A program made the position numbers and the translations under genes. 64,000 nucleotides of DNA from Mactra quadrangularis (taxonomy: Eukaryota > Mollusca > Bivalvia > Venerida > Mactridae): contig CM046311.1 in the NCBI GenBank assembly GCA_025267735.1, positions 33,084,895 through 33,148,894 on the forward strand. Direction: 5' to 3'. This document shows positions 1-11,746 of this stretch, piece by piece (position 1 is the first letter of the stretch; each line of letters starts with the position of its first letter). The notes under the pieces are model-generated. The model saw only the letters and a list, made by a program, of their open reading frames with translations, ran no database searches and was not told the DNA's origin.

Positions 1-48
1 ATCCAAAATATGAATATATGTACGAGCGAATAAGTTTCGATTGCTTAC

Positions 49-249
49 TTGGAATGCATTCCTGTACACTTTGAAACTTTCCAAAATCACACACTCCTCG
101 TATAAACTTTTTATCACCTTCGTTTATAAATTCATATCCAGGTTTACATGTGTATAGAATGGGATAACCATGAGATATCAGCCCAGCTAAGGGTTTTTTA
201 TTTAAATATAAAACGAATGTATTGTCTAGTTGCGATGGGTTGCATCGAG
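49..249 (-). CDS. Gene A exon: CCP/sushi-like domain
   Basis: Internal coding exon of 201 nt, phase 1 at both ends, with an AG acceptor just above 249 and a GTAAGC donor just below 49. It encodes one CCP-like module of about 67 residues: ARCNPSQ near the start, then YTCKPGYEF, GVCDFGKF and QECIP, giving the four-cysteine CCP spacing. Close paralogues are 58626-58826 and 55727-55918. It joins in frame to the exon at 667-861. It is the last gene A exon in the window; the gene continues beyond base 1. An extracellular binding role is inferred from the fold only. Confidence 0.8.
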
Positions 250-666
250 CTGAAAATTGTTAATAAACTTTTATTAAAGTCAATTTAAAATGGAAATATT
301 TTTTACGGAAAATTATGCTTTTAATACTAAAGATTAATTTAATTTTCCATCGTTTATTTTCATCAAATAACACATCAGTTCACCATAAAGCATAAAAGAA
401 AATGCTTCCAAATACACATTTCAAAGGAATATTCCTACCTCCTCATTTAAAATTTAACTATGGAAGCCCCTTTCATATTTTAGACGTTTACGGTGCCTAA
501 AAAAGCAAATATGTAATGAAAATGAATGGTACAAACTGTTAAAACAGTGGAAGTTTGCTTGAAGGAAATGGAAATACATGCTTTATGGCAGAAGAATGAG
601 GTCAAATTTCGACCCCAAATGGCTAATTAAACACTGGTGCGTGATTAAGATTTTCTTATCATTTAC

Positions 667-861
667 CTGGTATGCAACCTGGAACTTCGGGTATTAATGT
701 TCCATTGTCATTTGTTATGACCATACGTGTTATATTAACTACGTCGTTGAAGTCGAATTCAAAACCCTCTGGACAATAAATCTCATATGATTGTCCATGA
801 GCAATCATATAGTCCTCATATGACGTGTTTCCATTTTTAGGAACTTCTACATAGGCATCGG
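667..861 (-). CDS. Gene A exon: degenerate CCP-like domain
   Basis: Exon of 195 nt, phase 1-1, bounded by TTTTCAG and GTAAAT. It encodes about 65 residues beginning ADAYVEVPKNG and ending EVPGCIPG. Only two cysteines remain (in IYCPEG and PGCIP), so half of the canonical CCP disulfide set is missing. The paralogue at 59227-59421 has the same two-cysteine state, so the loss predates the segment duplication or this is a variant fold. NIT and NGT sequons suggest N-glycosylation. The reading frame is clean in both copies. Confidence 0.75.
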
Positions 862-1779
862 CTGAAAATATGGAAGTTGAGTATGATATGAGAGCCCATG
901 TTAATATTTAAATAAAACGTTTTTGTTTGAGAAATAAAATTTCTATTTACCAAGTATTTTTTCTTAGAACTTTTACTGCAAATAAAGATTTTGTGTGTTT
1001 TCCTTGCGTAGTTATACCATTCGGAACACCTTGATCATTCATTGAATGAATAATCTCGGAAGGATTGGTTTAGGTCCACTGAGGATATTGTAGTTTTCTT
1101 CATACCCGAGGAGAAACAAATATGAAGCAAGTAACGGCTATGCAAAACAGTTATGGTTTGTAATGTGCAAAGCTTTGTGAAAATAATTTTGTATGTTATA
1201 CGTGGGTTGTTCAAAAATGAATAGGACTGAGACTATAATGTTCGTATCTTTTAATACATATTTATGTTTGTACTACTTAACGTTCATCGGAGCATGTCTC
1301 AAAGTTGCATAGTAAAAATTATAAAAATATAATGACAAATAGAAAAAATATAACGTTTACAATTAAGAAGGTTGTACAACCTGGGGCCCACGATTCAAGT
1401 ACAAATGAGGTCCGTGACGTAGAACGTATATGGCTAAATAATGTTGTCAGCGATATCATTATTGCATTAAATCGTGCGTTTTAAATTTAAGGACTAAAAT
1501 GGGATATAAATCACCACCTAAACAATCGTGGATTTGTTTACTTCAACACCTGTAAAAGTATTTTGTATGGGCATATGACGCACAGGTCATTCTAGACGGA
1601 CATCTTCTTGTAAACAACATGGCTTTTCTTTTGCATCAAAGAACTGTGACTATTATGCAATCACTGTAAGGCACGAGCAATATGTACAGCATCAAAATCT
1701 GTTCGAGATGATTCGTATGTGAACTTAAACACTTTTGGTCTGAATGGAAGTTATTTTGAGGTATAAATTCATTGTTTAC
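862..1779. other. Gene A intron with a dispersed short repeat
   Basis: No coding signal seen. Bases about 1015-1070 carry a small repeat built around the palindrome ATTCATTGAATGAAT. Related copies lie at about 59580-59630 (same orientation) and 62210-62260 (opposite orientation). The rest is AT-rich intronic sequence partly alignable to 59422-60055. Confidence 0.55.
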
Positions 1780-1883
1780 CATAACAAGTTGGAGGAGCAG
1801 GATTCCACATTGCAACATCACTATATACTTCACACACAGACATTTCTACATCGTTGCCACCTTGACTATATCCATCGTCACAA
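1780..1883 (-). CDS. Gene A exon: second half of a split CCP domain
   Basis: Exon of 104 nt, phase 2 start and phase 1 end, with TTACAG acceptor and GTAAAC donor. It encodes CDDGYSQGG, then SVCEVY and ends WNPAPPTCYG, the C2-C3-Trp-C4 half of a textbook CCP. The first half is the exon at 2376-2463, which ends with two bases of a codon, so the join reads AHYFCDDGY and restores the usual aromatic-x-Cys motif. The copy at 60056-60159 is intact but has lost its partner. Confidence 0.8.
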
Positions 1884-2375
1884 CTGTAATATAAGGCATG
1901 GTCAAACAGAGACAACTAAATGTGATTGTTGGTTGATTAATATCGAAATTTTCCTGATAATATAATGATCTCCCTTAGTGTAAGACACGGTCAGAAAGAG
2001 TGAACACGATGTGCTTTTTGTGTTTATCACAATTGTACTGATAAATTGATTATTCCCCTTTATCAATAGTTTTTGGATACCACTATAATATGTATGTTGC
2101 ATGTTCAAAAGGAAACGATTGATATTAAAAGAAATCATTTAACTCTAATGCTATGTAACTTATGATCAGATAATTTTCGTTTTTCAATGTCTGAAAGATA
2201 ACAAGATAATTACATGTTCAAAGGGAGATAATTTCGTAAGTTTGTTGCACTATTACGCTATTACTTATATGGCATTTATATAATGAGTTTTCTCTACTTG
2301 TCTTTAGCAATACCATAACAAAGGTTTTTATTGTTTAACAATCAAAATACAAACAAAGTTTTAAGTTATAATTAC
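1884..2375. other. Gene A intron inside the split CCP
   Basis: Non-coding by eye. It aligns along its length with about 60160-60640 of the paralogous segment, including recurrent AAGGGAGATAAT words. Nothing else was recognised. Confidence 0.5.
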
Positions 2376-2463
2376 AAGTAATGGGCCTCTGTGCCGTTTC
2401 CTCTATCCCCAATGTAAACGTAATCTCCACCGTGAAATTCTCCGATATCATCGCATTGTTTTC
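2376..2463 (-). CDS. Gene A exon: first half of a split CCP domain
   Basis: Exon of 88 nt, phase 1 start and phase 2 end, with CTCAG acceptor and GTAATT donor. It encodes KQCDDIGEFHGGDYVYIG and then RGNGTEAHY, giving the first CCP cysteine and the strand leading to the second. It joins at phase 2 to 1780-1883. The matching position in gene B (around 60640-60830) is replaced by about 170 bp of unrelated sequence, so this half-domain survives only in gene A. Confidence 0.75.
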
Positions 2464-2976
2464 CTGAGAAACATTCAACATTTATTGAATAGGGAAACAA
2501 TTCATAGCAAACATTTGACTTTAGTGAGCTCCCTTCGATCGTCTACCTTGTGAGATTGCTTCCTCAGTTTTTTTTAAATCAATGTCCAAGTTGGAAACTG
2601 TAAGTTCGTGTATACTGATTACTCTCTAGTACTAAGTATGAGTTTAAATCCTTTGTTAGGACAATTTAGATCGAAACATTGAGCAAGAAACAAGAAAAGA
2701 GAATTAAAAGTCAAAGCATGTTTCTTGTACTCATTTTCTAACACTTGTGATAAATACATGTATAGATCAATAACTTAACATCAAATATAGCCTTCTTAAG
2801 TCATAAACGTAATGGATATTTCTCTTACTGAACTGTTTCCATTAAAAGGGAGATAATTTTGATATCATAGTCACATTTCAAAATAAACAGTAAACTAACA
2901 AAGAGAGATAAGACAATATTGAACAGTCATCATCTTTTTGACACATTTAATTTCCGTAGAAAAAGAACTTTTTTAC

Positions 2977-3081
2977 CTTGGATTTCACAGTTTTCCCCAC
3001 TTCTGGATAAAGGACATTTTCCACAGATACCAGGTGCAGTACATTCTCCTCCGTTGATTGTGCAATTATCATTACAAATGA
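2977..3081 (-). CDS. Gene A exon: EGF-like domain 2
   Basis: Exon of 105 nt, phase 1-1, with TTTGCAG acceptor and GTAAAA donor. It encodes ICNDNCTINGGECTAPGICG, then KCPLSRSGENCEIQ: a six-cysteine EGF-like module with the NGG turn and a GENCE ending. It is nearly identical in protein to 61655-61759. It joins in frame to EGF-like exon 1 (3685-3783) upstream and the split CCP downstream. EGF modules next to CCPs are typical of secreted adhesion or matrix proteins. Confidence 0.85.
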
Positions 3082-3684
3082 CTGCAAATAAAAAGATACC
3101 TGTATATGCAAATATATCGTGTAATAATTGTTTTAACGGAACTGTTTGTTGGCGAGCGGTGAAACGGACGACTAACTTCTGCTCAGGCAAGATTTACGAC
3201 AGTGGTTATGACAGTCTTGCTAATAATCTAATACTGAATATGAATGTGACTTTAATACGCCCCGTTATCAACAACTTATTTAGACACCAATTGGAACTGA
3301 GTTTGGAAACATCTTAGAATGCTTTAATCGCTGTTGAAGTAAACAAATACACGATTGTTTAAACGATTAAAATTTTATTAATGTGCTGTCTTGGTCCAAA
3401 AAATTAATTTGAAATACACGACATGAACTATCCGTATGATAAGAGTATTAATCTGATCCCCTCCACCTTTACGGTTTGCAAGATACCTCTGACTTAATAA
3501 GTCGCCATCTTGGACCTACTTTCTGTCACATGATATTCAAAATGGCAGCTCAAACAACATGCACGTTCTGCAATGTGGTCACCTTAGCCTTTTTGCTATG
3601 ATTTAATGTTTACTCGTATCTACATGTCCGACGACAATACGCGAAGTGCTCCAACCGATTATAACATTAGACACTCATACACAC

Positions 3685-3783
3685 TTGTCTGGCATCTATC
3701 TCCTGTAATCAAATGACTGTTACATCTGCATTCACCATCTCTTATGCACGACCCACCATTTTCACAGGGAGGATCACATTTTG
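3685..3783 (-). CDS. Gene A exon: EGF-like domain 1
   Basis: Exon of 99 nt, phase 1-1, with TTTTCAG acceptor and a GTGTGT donor (weaker than the neighbours). It encodes AKCDPPCENGGSCIRDGECR then CNSHLITGDRCQT, a canonical short EGF-like module. The paralogue is 62576-62674. In gene A it would be spliced from the CCP exon at 16871-17065, skipping the dead exon at 10073-10163; the join reads CKPAKCDPPC and stays open. Confidence 0.82.
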
Positions 3784-4581
3784 CTGAAAATGACAAAACA
3801 AAAGTAAATTATCGGATAAAAAATTTATCATACAGTCGACTGTTAAGTAACACGCTTTTGATCCCAAGCTTCCCGCAGTTGTTGTTTCCGTCTGTTAGAT
3901 CAATAACAAGCAAAAGTGTGACATAAGCACTGATAGGAGTTTGATTTGAGTCTTGAATCACGCTTATGCATTGGTTTGTCTGAGTCACTCTTATTTTATC
4001 TGACCTCCAAAATATGGACCCACGAAATGGGCGTAACGACTCTATGTCCCTAACTTTTTTTTAAATCTCAATGATTGGACCCTTTATAGTTATGTGCGAC
4101 ACAATTAAGGATTGTATAAGACTGTGTATTATAAACAAATTCGCGTGTCATAGCTGCGATAAGATAAAATCATAGATGTTCATTGTGATACTAAGTTAAA
4201 GCAAGGACAAAAATACGGTCGAAATGTACGTGTTAGTCACTTAATATTACCCACCCTGAGTTTGGATTAACGGTTGATATAAGAAAGAAGAGACTGGTCC
4301 ACTTGAATGAATAATACCCCTTAAAAGAGCTTAAAATGTTTTAAATATATTTCTATATTTAGTAACAAGTTTATTATGGAGGACAACCATTGAAAAGCCA
4401 ACTGCATGCTGGTTAGAATCTCCTTTACCTAAAAAGCTTCAAAAAAGAAAAAAGTTTCAAACATGGTGTTTATCTTAAGTTCTTCAACATCGATAATCGT
4501 AAATACGACTCTGCAATTTCCGTGACTTGAAAATATACAATGAACAAACCCGTTCGAGTTCAGATTGTTATCTAAGGTCCA
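3784..4581. other. Intron, paralogous to about 62675-63510
   Basis: No exon seen. Long stretches align with the gene B intron, for example around the word CCTCCAAAATATGGACCCAC in both. The alignment is broken at 4581/10001 by the TIR element described separately. Confidence 0.55.
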
Positions 4582-5577
4582 GGGGGGCGTCTTACTAAAC
4601 ATCGTACTATTTTCAAAGATCTTATCGTACGATTTAGATGTACGACTTAGGTACGATTTATCTTATGACCGTCTTACTAACGCCATCGTACTATTCCAGT
4701 AAAATCGTACGTTTTTTAGTCTCTGCGATTTTGACGCATGCGCACATAATCGTATCGCATGGTTCCGGATACTCTTCAAAATAACGTTTTCATGGACTGT
4801 TTATATTCGAGGCAGAAGGATAACCAACAATTTCGCGGCATTTACTTATTGTTTAGCATTGAACTTATGTAATTACGGTGTAAACAAATAAGTGAAATGT
4901 CTATCGATCTGTACAAACTGTAACTTCAACATGGAATATAGGATTTATGCAGGAAACACTTCGGAATATGGCGACAATTCTGACAACCGTTGTCGTTGAA
5001 CGTCACCAAAGCAAAGAATGAAGAAAAATCAGCTATCGTTTACATTATGCATAAGCTTGGCATTGATTAAAATGCGTGCCAATCTTTGTATTTTATATAT
5101 GATGGCTGTCTAAATCGTCAGACTAATCAGTACAGGGTGAAATTGATTGGAAGCCTCAGTTTATATATTGAATATTCATTGAAGGTAAAATGCTAAAAAC
5201 TCAAAATTAAAATGATACTTGTTAGTGCAAAACCATTATGCTGGTCATATCAATATTAGAATAAGTGGCATCCAAAAATATTAAGTTATTCAAAGAATGG
5301 TGGCCTTGATGACAGAAATATGATTATGTTAAACTAGAGATCTAAGGCACGTTACCTTTACTGGAATGTCGGCAATCTGTCCCCGTCATATTTGCCCTTA
5401 GGCGATCCCTCCCCAAATTTGGGGACGGATCGTCCAAGGGCCTATATGACTGGGAACAGATCATCTAGGGGGAGAAAGTATTGGGGACGGATCGTTAGTG
5501 CACCCCTTTACTGGCACTTTAATTTTTCTAAATGTCACGGTACTTTCCTGTTCACATTATGGAGAGAAGGATATGTA

Positions 5578-5655
5578 AGTGGCTGGATAGCTCAGTCGAG
5601 AAAGCATTAGCCTTGTAAGCGAGGGGTTCCAGGTTCTAGTCTCAGTCAGGCTGCA
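5578..5655 (+). mobile_element. tRNA-derived SINE head (third family)
   Basis: tRNA-like sequence with an A box (TGGATAGCTCAGTCGAGAAA) and a B box-like GGTTCTAGTCTC at normal spacing. The middle resembles an anticodon arm with TGT. The 3' acceptor strand does not pair cleanly with GGCTGGA, so it is a pol III-type SINE head or tRNA pseudogene and not a working tRNA. It sits inside the 5.4 kb TIR element. Confidence 0.5.
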
Positions 5656-6639
5656 TATTCTTCTTACCCTGTTACATCAAGTTATGTAATAATTGAAGAT
5701 AGAAATTACATAAGAGATTATTTCATTGAAATGGTAGGACTGTAACACAACATACATACAGTGTGTGTTGCCAGAGTTCAATTTTTCAATAATAGCTATG
5801 ATACTTGCTCAATTTTTCAGAATAAATTTATTTACAAAATGACACAGTATTAACTTGACCACTGTTTCCTTTCCGATTATAATGAGCTTATACTGTTACA
5901 AAAGCAGACGGAATTGCATAACACAGTATATCCAGTGACTTAATGCAAGTGTATCCCTCTATAAAAATCCATGGTCCAAACTGAGATTCAAACCCACAGC
6001 CTCTCATGTTGTAAGTGGACACTACTAGGATGCCATAAAAGCTAGCTAAAAGGCAAGGGAGAACAATTACTGTATTATAATTCTGTAACACTGTCAGGAA
6101 ATGTTTGAAGAAGTTGCTAACTCCAGTTAATCAGTTTCAAATACATTGTACAGTACTGCCTGAAAAAGGCAGCAATGATGCAACAAGCAAATTTGTTTCC
6201 AATTTTATTTCTCATGTACTATATAACAAAAATATCATTTTCATAGTTTTATACAGTTCATGTATGCATCAATAATAAAGTTAAACATATTAGAAATAGA
6301 ATCTACATTAAAAACACAGATCACATAGAAACTACTTCTTTAAGATGAAACCAATATTTTTTAACATTTCAATACATTTGGTACTTAGTTTACTTATTAC
6401 AAGTTTGAATTTTAGTCACACACCCCCATGTGTCAAATGAGACTACTTATTGGTGTCTAAAATTTAGATATGTTGCATACAACATCATTACTGAGAAGTG
6501 TTATGACTAAGCCAAGGCTGATGGATGATTGAATACAATTATAACACTATTTCCAAACAGTGGATACAAATTTAGTTCATGGAAATGAGACACATATATT
6601 TTTTGTTTTTTTATAAAATATTTATTTATTTATTTTATT

Positions 6640-6892
6640 TATTTATTGGATTTAACGCCGTATCAACACAATTTAGGTCATTTCACGGCGTCCAGCGCAC
6701 CTAACCTAGCTTTCCTGGACCATTGTCTATAACCAGTACTCACCTACCCTTCCATAAGGCCGGAAACTTCTCCATATTATCTAACCAATTGAGGAAAATC
6801 GACATTATTGTCAAATTTTCATGGAAGGGTATAACCTCCCCGGGTGGGATTCGAACTCGCACCCCCTCGGGCACGAGTATCCAAATCCCGAC
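6640..6892 (-). mobile_element. SINE family 1, truncated at the tRNA head
   Basis: On the minus strand this carries the B box GGTTCGAATCCC variant and CCCGGGGAGG, the shared body (ATAATATGGAGAAGTTTCCG, then GGTGCGCTGGACGCCG) and the tail word GGCGTTAAATCC. The same layout is seen at 18527-18767, 33346-33614 and 34030-34298. The 5' half of the tRNA head is missing. It is nested in the 5.4 kb TIR element. Confidence 0.75.
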
Positions 6893-9617
6893 TTTTATAA
6901 AATAACACACAAATGAAACATATAACACTGCAACACAACTGTCTATTTTCATAGATTAGATATAAAATGTATTCAATCAGTAAACAGAAGAAAAAAAACA
7001 TGCTACTGTACAATATAGTACAAGACATATTTGTCTTATATAGTACAAGACATATTTGTCTTATATAGTACAAGACATATTTGTCTTCACTTTAATGACA
7101 ATTTATCTCATTTCAATATTACACAATGTCATGCATTAATTTAATTAATTTAACAACATTTATTATGCTATTTTAACTAGAAACCCTTTTTAAAGGAATG
7201 AAAATGATTACTAACATTGGCATATTTCATTCATTATACAAATACAATATATTGGTGGTCAAAATACAAGAAATAATAGTTTGAAGTACAATAGGGTCAA
7301 AAAGTTCTTCACATGAACATTTTCCATATTTTCTCTTAGACTCTTAGCTGTTATTGAAAAATGATTGCAGACTCATTTTATTTTGTATCTTTATTTTAAA
7401 CTTACAATACATAAAGAACATAGTTAATTGTTCATACTAAACTACATGTATTAGTTGTGAAACTGATAACTTCATGTAAACTATTTCTAAGTGTACTTCA
7501 AAACATCAAAATTTAATATTTGTAAAAAACGTTTGGACCCCATTTAAGACAATTATTGTATTTAAGACAAACACAAGTAACATATGATGTTAGATCTCAT
7601 ATATTCTAGATAAAGTAAATTTAGGTGGCACAATTCATCTTGTTTCAAAAATTTCGAAATTTAATATCATTGTAATGTAAGAATTGAAAAATGTGCCATT
7701 GGTGAAGACAAATAAAAAATTGCCACATACATGTAAATTGAACCAATATATTATAAATGTTTTATAAAATATCTATTTCTTATTTGTTAGATTCTCAATT
7801 GTTTTTGTTTAATAAACACAAGATTGATTTTGTTCCCTACAAGTCTTATGTGTTGACCAAAAATTTGACCTACTAAAACCTATGAGAACTTGCACAGTCT
7901 ATTTTGAATAACAGGTAATAATGATATTTAAAATACTTCCATATTTCTTACACCTAATTATTTAGGATTTATAAAGGGAATCTGTTAATCATGCATTTAT
8001 TTAAACATAGAAACATTTAATGTGTCTACTTTTGAAAAAGAATGACATTTTTTTAATTGTGGATTAAAACTACACAGTAAAAAACTTATGAAACACTTCA
8101 ATAATACAAAATGAACCATCCATTCGCCATTTACCTCCTTGTACCCATGTTGGGTCTTAAAAATAATGAAAATCTCTGACATGATGGAAAATTAAAACTT
8201 ACAATGCACAATATAATTGTTTGATAATCAGTATTTAGAAATTTTCATTTGCAATAGTCACAAAAGTTTTACTTTTGTAGAATTCTACCTTTACATAAAC
8301 CATTAATAGTAAAAATAACATACATGTACATCTAATGTATAACATGTGCATGTATCAAACAGTCACATATTCCCATGTCTACAAGTTGTCAATCAAGAAG
8401 TTGATATCACTTAGCATTCTCACTGTCAATAGAGATCCTTTCATACCTATGTAGAAACATATCTGCTATGAATAATTTTCAGTTCTTCTAGATAGAATGT
8501 CTCTCATTTTAAAGTAATTTGATGTGTTAGGTATATAAATGCTGCACATTAAATTGTTAAAATCATGATGCAGCTAATGAGAGTATTTGAATATATTGAA
8601 TACTTCAATGTGAAATGTCCAACGTGATATTTTATTTTTTTCATTCGGAGTGTATTTTTATCAGGAGGTAATTAGAGATTGAGTGTAATTGTAGTATTTC
8701 ACATTAATTAAAGGTAGCTTTGAATTATTAGTTGAGCTTCACACTTGGTCCACACAATTGCAACTACAGTACAACCACTCTTAAATGACACCCAATGGGA
8801 GGGACTAAAGTATGTTGCTGTTCAGAGGTTGTTGCACTGTAGAGGATATATATAATTGACATTACACCTTGGGGAAATATCAAAAGCTGTTGTTGTGTAT
8901 AAGATTGGTTCTGTAGAGGACCGCTCTGCATAGGTTATACTGTACTTGAAAAAAAAACCAATCTAATGTTATTCTGCCATATGTGGAGAACATCCTGAAA
9001 AGAGAAATGGTATTTAAGTAAGTGAATTGTTTATTTTTGTGACATGTACTATGACAAGATTACAAAGTATTGAAACATGAAGACAATATGAACAATAATC
9101 AATATTTACATATGATCACATGACCTAGTGAACCAATATTTTCACATACCGGTAGTATGTAATAGAAAGTTAAATAAAATATATAAGAGTAGTGCTCACT
9201 TTAATAAAGAGGTAAGAGTGTACATTGTTAGTTATATCAGTGGAAGTGAGTGTACATATCCGTCAATACATCCATCCGAAATTATGGCTACTTTTTTCTT
9301 GGTAACATGTGATGTTTTCCGTCATTTGATACCAATTGCATCCTACTGAAGTCAACTATTCATACCAGCTGTTTGCAAATGACTTAGCTCAGTTAATAAT
9401 TAGTGGAAAGTGTTCTGATAATCGCATTTTATTTATTACGGAAGATTAAAACTCTAATCACTATGACAGACGACGTAAACGTTGGTTGTTGACAAGTTGT
9501 CCGTATCACTCGGAAGCTTTACTACAAGCAAGAGAATAGTTGTCTACCTTTAATTTGTTGTACATGCAGTTAAATTAGACCTGTATTTTCCAACAAAACA
9601 TAAAAAGTACTGTTTAC
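6893..9617. other. Interior of the TIR element, no gene recognised
   Basis: Very AT-rich sequence with short random open frames only. A three-copy tandem repeat is annotated at 7013-7087. No transposase motif, RNA gene or further SINE was recognised in the remainder. Confidence 0.5.
7013..7087. repeat. Tandem repeat, 25 bp x 3
   Basis: Three nearly perfect copies of a unit beginning TATAGTACAAGACATATTTG. Each unit contains the hairpin AAGACATATTTGTCTT. Confidence 0.85.
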
Positions 9618-9821
9618 CTTCGACGCAATCTAGACAATCGCGCTGGATTTTCCAGAGCCAATTCTTCAAAGTCTTGAGTATTCAGCGTATGTTGTTGATT
9701 CTGTATCAAGCCTGTATCGATTTATAGCTAATTTGTGTGTTTTAATCAACCAAAGGTGTCTTTCTTTAACGAAAAACGCGTATTTTCTGTCTTTACCGAG
9801 ATCTAACAGTATGGCAGCCAT
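9618..9821 (-). pseudogene. Possible first exon of a lost element-encoded gene
   Basis: Just inside the right TIR, the minus strand opens with MAAILLDLGKDRKYAFF and stays open for about 51 codons before a TGA near 9668. A second frame then reads DFEELALENPARLSRLRR up to a possible GTAAAC donor at 9617. This could be a frameshifted first exon of the transposase or an accessory protein of the TIR element. It may equally be chance. No family was recognised. Confidence 0.25.
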
Positions 9822-10072
9822 TTTATCGTACATAGGTACGACTGGTACCTAGTGGTCGTGAGAAAATCGACGATTTGACGAAAATCGTACGATTTCAAAA
9901 AATCGGCGATGTTTAGTAAGACACCAGCAAAATCGTGAGACCGACGTACGATTTTTCGTAGGTCGAAATTAAGAGTACGATGTTTAGTAAGACGCCCCCC
10001 AGAAAGCGGAGTGTAATAACTTCTTCGTCAAAATAGCTGAAATAAAATTTTAAACACGTCTAGGAACGATAC

Positions 10073-10163
10073 CTTTGCGACATTGTGGGAACTCTCTATT
10101 ATTACCCTGAGATTAAGGTCTATCAGCGTCCTTCCAGTTTCCAAAGAGACATCGAAACCTTCT
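10073..10163 (-). pseudogene. Truncated dead CCP exon (gene A copy of 63590-63847)
   Basis: The last 91 nt of the CCP exon are preserved with the same donor (CGCAAAG then GTATCG). The reading frame, set by the intact gene B copy, hits TAA at 10113-10115, where YYSH of gene B is replaced after a 3-nt deletion. Homology stops abruptly at 10163; the 5' two thirds of the exon and its acceptor are gone. Paralogous sequence resumes near 12720. The exon is symmetrical (1-1), so skipping it keeps gene A in frame. Confidence 0.8.
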
Positions 10164-10470
10164 ATTTTTTATTTATTAATTTCCTCCATTTTGAAGAGCA
10201 TAACATATATACAGTATAGATATAAACACACAAATATATTTGTACAATTACGGATAAATACGACAAAAATGCATGCACATGCGATATATAAATAAGAATG
10301 AATATTGCTATAGAGAAAACCTTATCACGAAAGCGAAAAATAAGGCATTACGATACGAACAGTATTAAAAGAAAAACACACATTAAACCACTCACTAAAA
10401 TTGCCTTTGAAATAAGAAGACGGGGACTTAGTGATAGGTTCTTACTACATGTTTAAAACAGCAATTTGAT
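10164..10470. other. Unassigned insert next to the dead exon
   Basis: AT-rich sequence with no counterpart in gene B. It lies between the broken CCP exon and the LINE. Nothing recognisable was seen. Confidence 0.4.
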
Positions 10471-10481
10471 CAATAATAAAA

Positions 10482-11735
10482 TACAATACGCAACTCGAAT
10501 ATCTTCTAACAATAGTAACCCGGCGCGAAAAGTTGTTTTTAAACCAAATTACATTGATAAATTTGACAACAAACCAAACGAAATTAAACCATTTGGCCTG
10601 CGCGTTAAAAACGAACTAGAAATGATTATTATTAACACTTCTACCGTTTAACAAAAATTTGATGAAAATGTTCCTATTTGAACCTACAACATACCAAACG
10701 TTAATATTGACTTGTCAAACTTTCGTAAATCTATTACCAGCCCTGAGGCCTTCAAATCGGAATTTGTAAACATTTTCAAATCTTACCCCTTCAAATTTAT
10801 AGCGTGATTCTTACTCATAACTCAATTTTCAAAAAAATGTTATAAAAAATTATTTGACGGTAAAAAGTTAAAATATTTTGGCAGGGAATCTAGGTTGTGA
10901 TCCTTATTATATAGAAAGAAGCAAAAAGTTTATTCCTTGATATGTGTATTGTGGGTATTCTACGTTAACATACATATCAAATAGTATCAATAACAATTTT
11001 ATCATTTTTTTCAGATTCTCTATCTGTATTATTGGCCATAAAAATCGTAGTTCAGACAATATTCTTATTAAAAGTATTGAATTGAAATTACATGAAATTT
11101 TAAAATCTAAAACAGTACACCTCTGCTGGATACCAAGCCATATTGGTATACATGGAAATGAAAAAGTTGATATTTTAGCCAAAGAATCTTTAAACCTTCA
11201 ACCAGTGGATATCAAATTACCAAGCAGTGACTTCAAATGTTCGATAAACACGTTAATTAAATCAAAATATCAAACAATGTGGAACAATGCAATATTTAAT
11301 AAATTACGTGACATAAAGCCAACCCTTAATCCATCTTCGTTAATTACATTTTCTAATCGCCGAGATCAAATAGTGATTTCGCGGTGTAGAATTGGTCATA
11401 CCAGATTAACACATTCATACCTTCTCAAAAGAGAGGAAGCACCGAAATGTATACCCTGTGACGAACATTTCAATGTCAAACACGTTCTCCTTGACTGTCA
11501 GGATCTTAAAGACATCCGTGACAAACATTTTAAAGTTAACTCACTCAAAGAACTTTTTGAGTCTGTACCATCATATGCGATACTTAACTTTTTTAAGGAA
11601 ATATATGTATATAATAAGATATAGAGCTTTACATCATTAATATAGCCTAAATTAATTGTATCATTGATTGCGTTCGGCGCGATATGACCTTTTTGTGTTG
11701 GCGCGCCGTAAAACCCAAACAAACAAACAAACAAA
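10482..11735 (+). mobile_element. 5'-truncated LINE with RNase H (family 1), copy 1
   Basis: 3' part of a Jockey/I-type non-LTR retrotransposon. The open stretch 10944-11624 encodes an RNase H segment (CWIPSHIGIHGNEKVDILAK) and a terminal zinc-knuckle-like motif (CIPCDEHFNVKHVLLDC). It ends with TTTTTGTGTTGGCGCGCCGT and a CAAA-rich tail. CAATAATAAAA at 10471-10481 and 11736-11746 is a plausible 11-bp target-site duplication. A near-identical copy is 31092-32712. Non-functional: the reverse transcriptase is missing and the 5' part has stops. Confidence 0.85.
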
Positions 11736-11746
11736 CAATAATAAAA

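Larger units (their letters stand above)
4582..10000. mobile_element. 5.4 kb TIR DNA element inserted in gene A intron
   Basis: The left end reads GGGGGGCGTCTTACTAAACA and the right end is its reverse complement, followed directly by the flank AGAAAGCGG. The paralogous segment carries the uninterrupted target (AAGGTGCAGAAAGCGG, about 63510-63525), so this is an insertion with a visible empty site. Only a base or two (CA) could be a target duplication. Both ends are rich in TCGTACGATTT words, and the terminal motif is repeated a second time inside each end (about 4669-4690 and 9905-9925). No complete transposase was found; a possible coding start lies at 9821. The interior holds nested SINE-like and simple repeats. 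Superfamily not assigned. Confidence 0.8.

Noticed and set aside
2919..3317. 132-codon plus-strand open frame
   Set aside because: Antisense to EGF exon 2977-3081; no similarity or splice signals on this strand.
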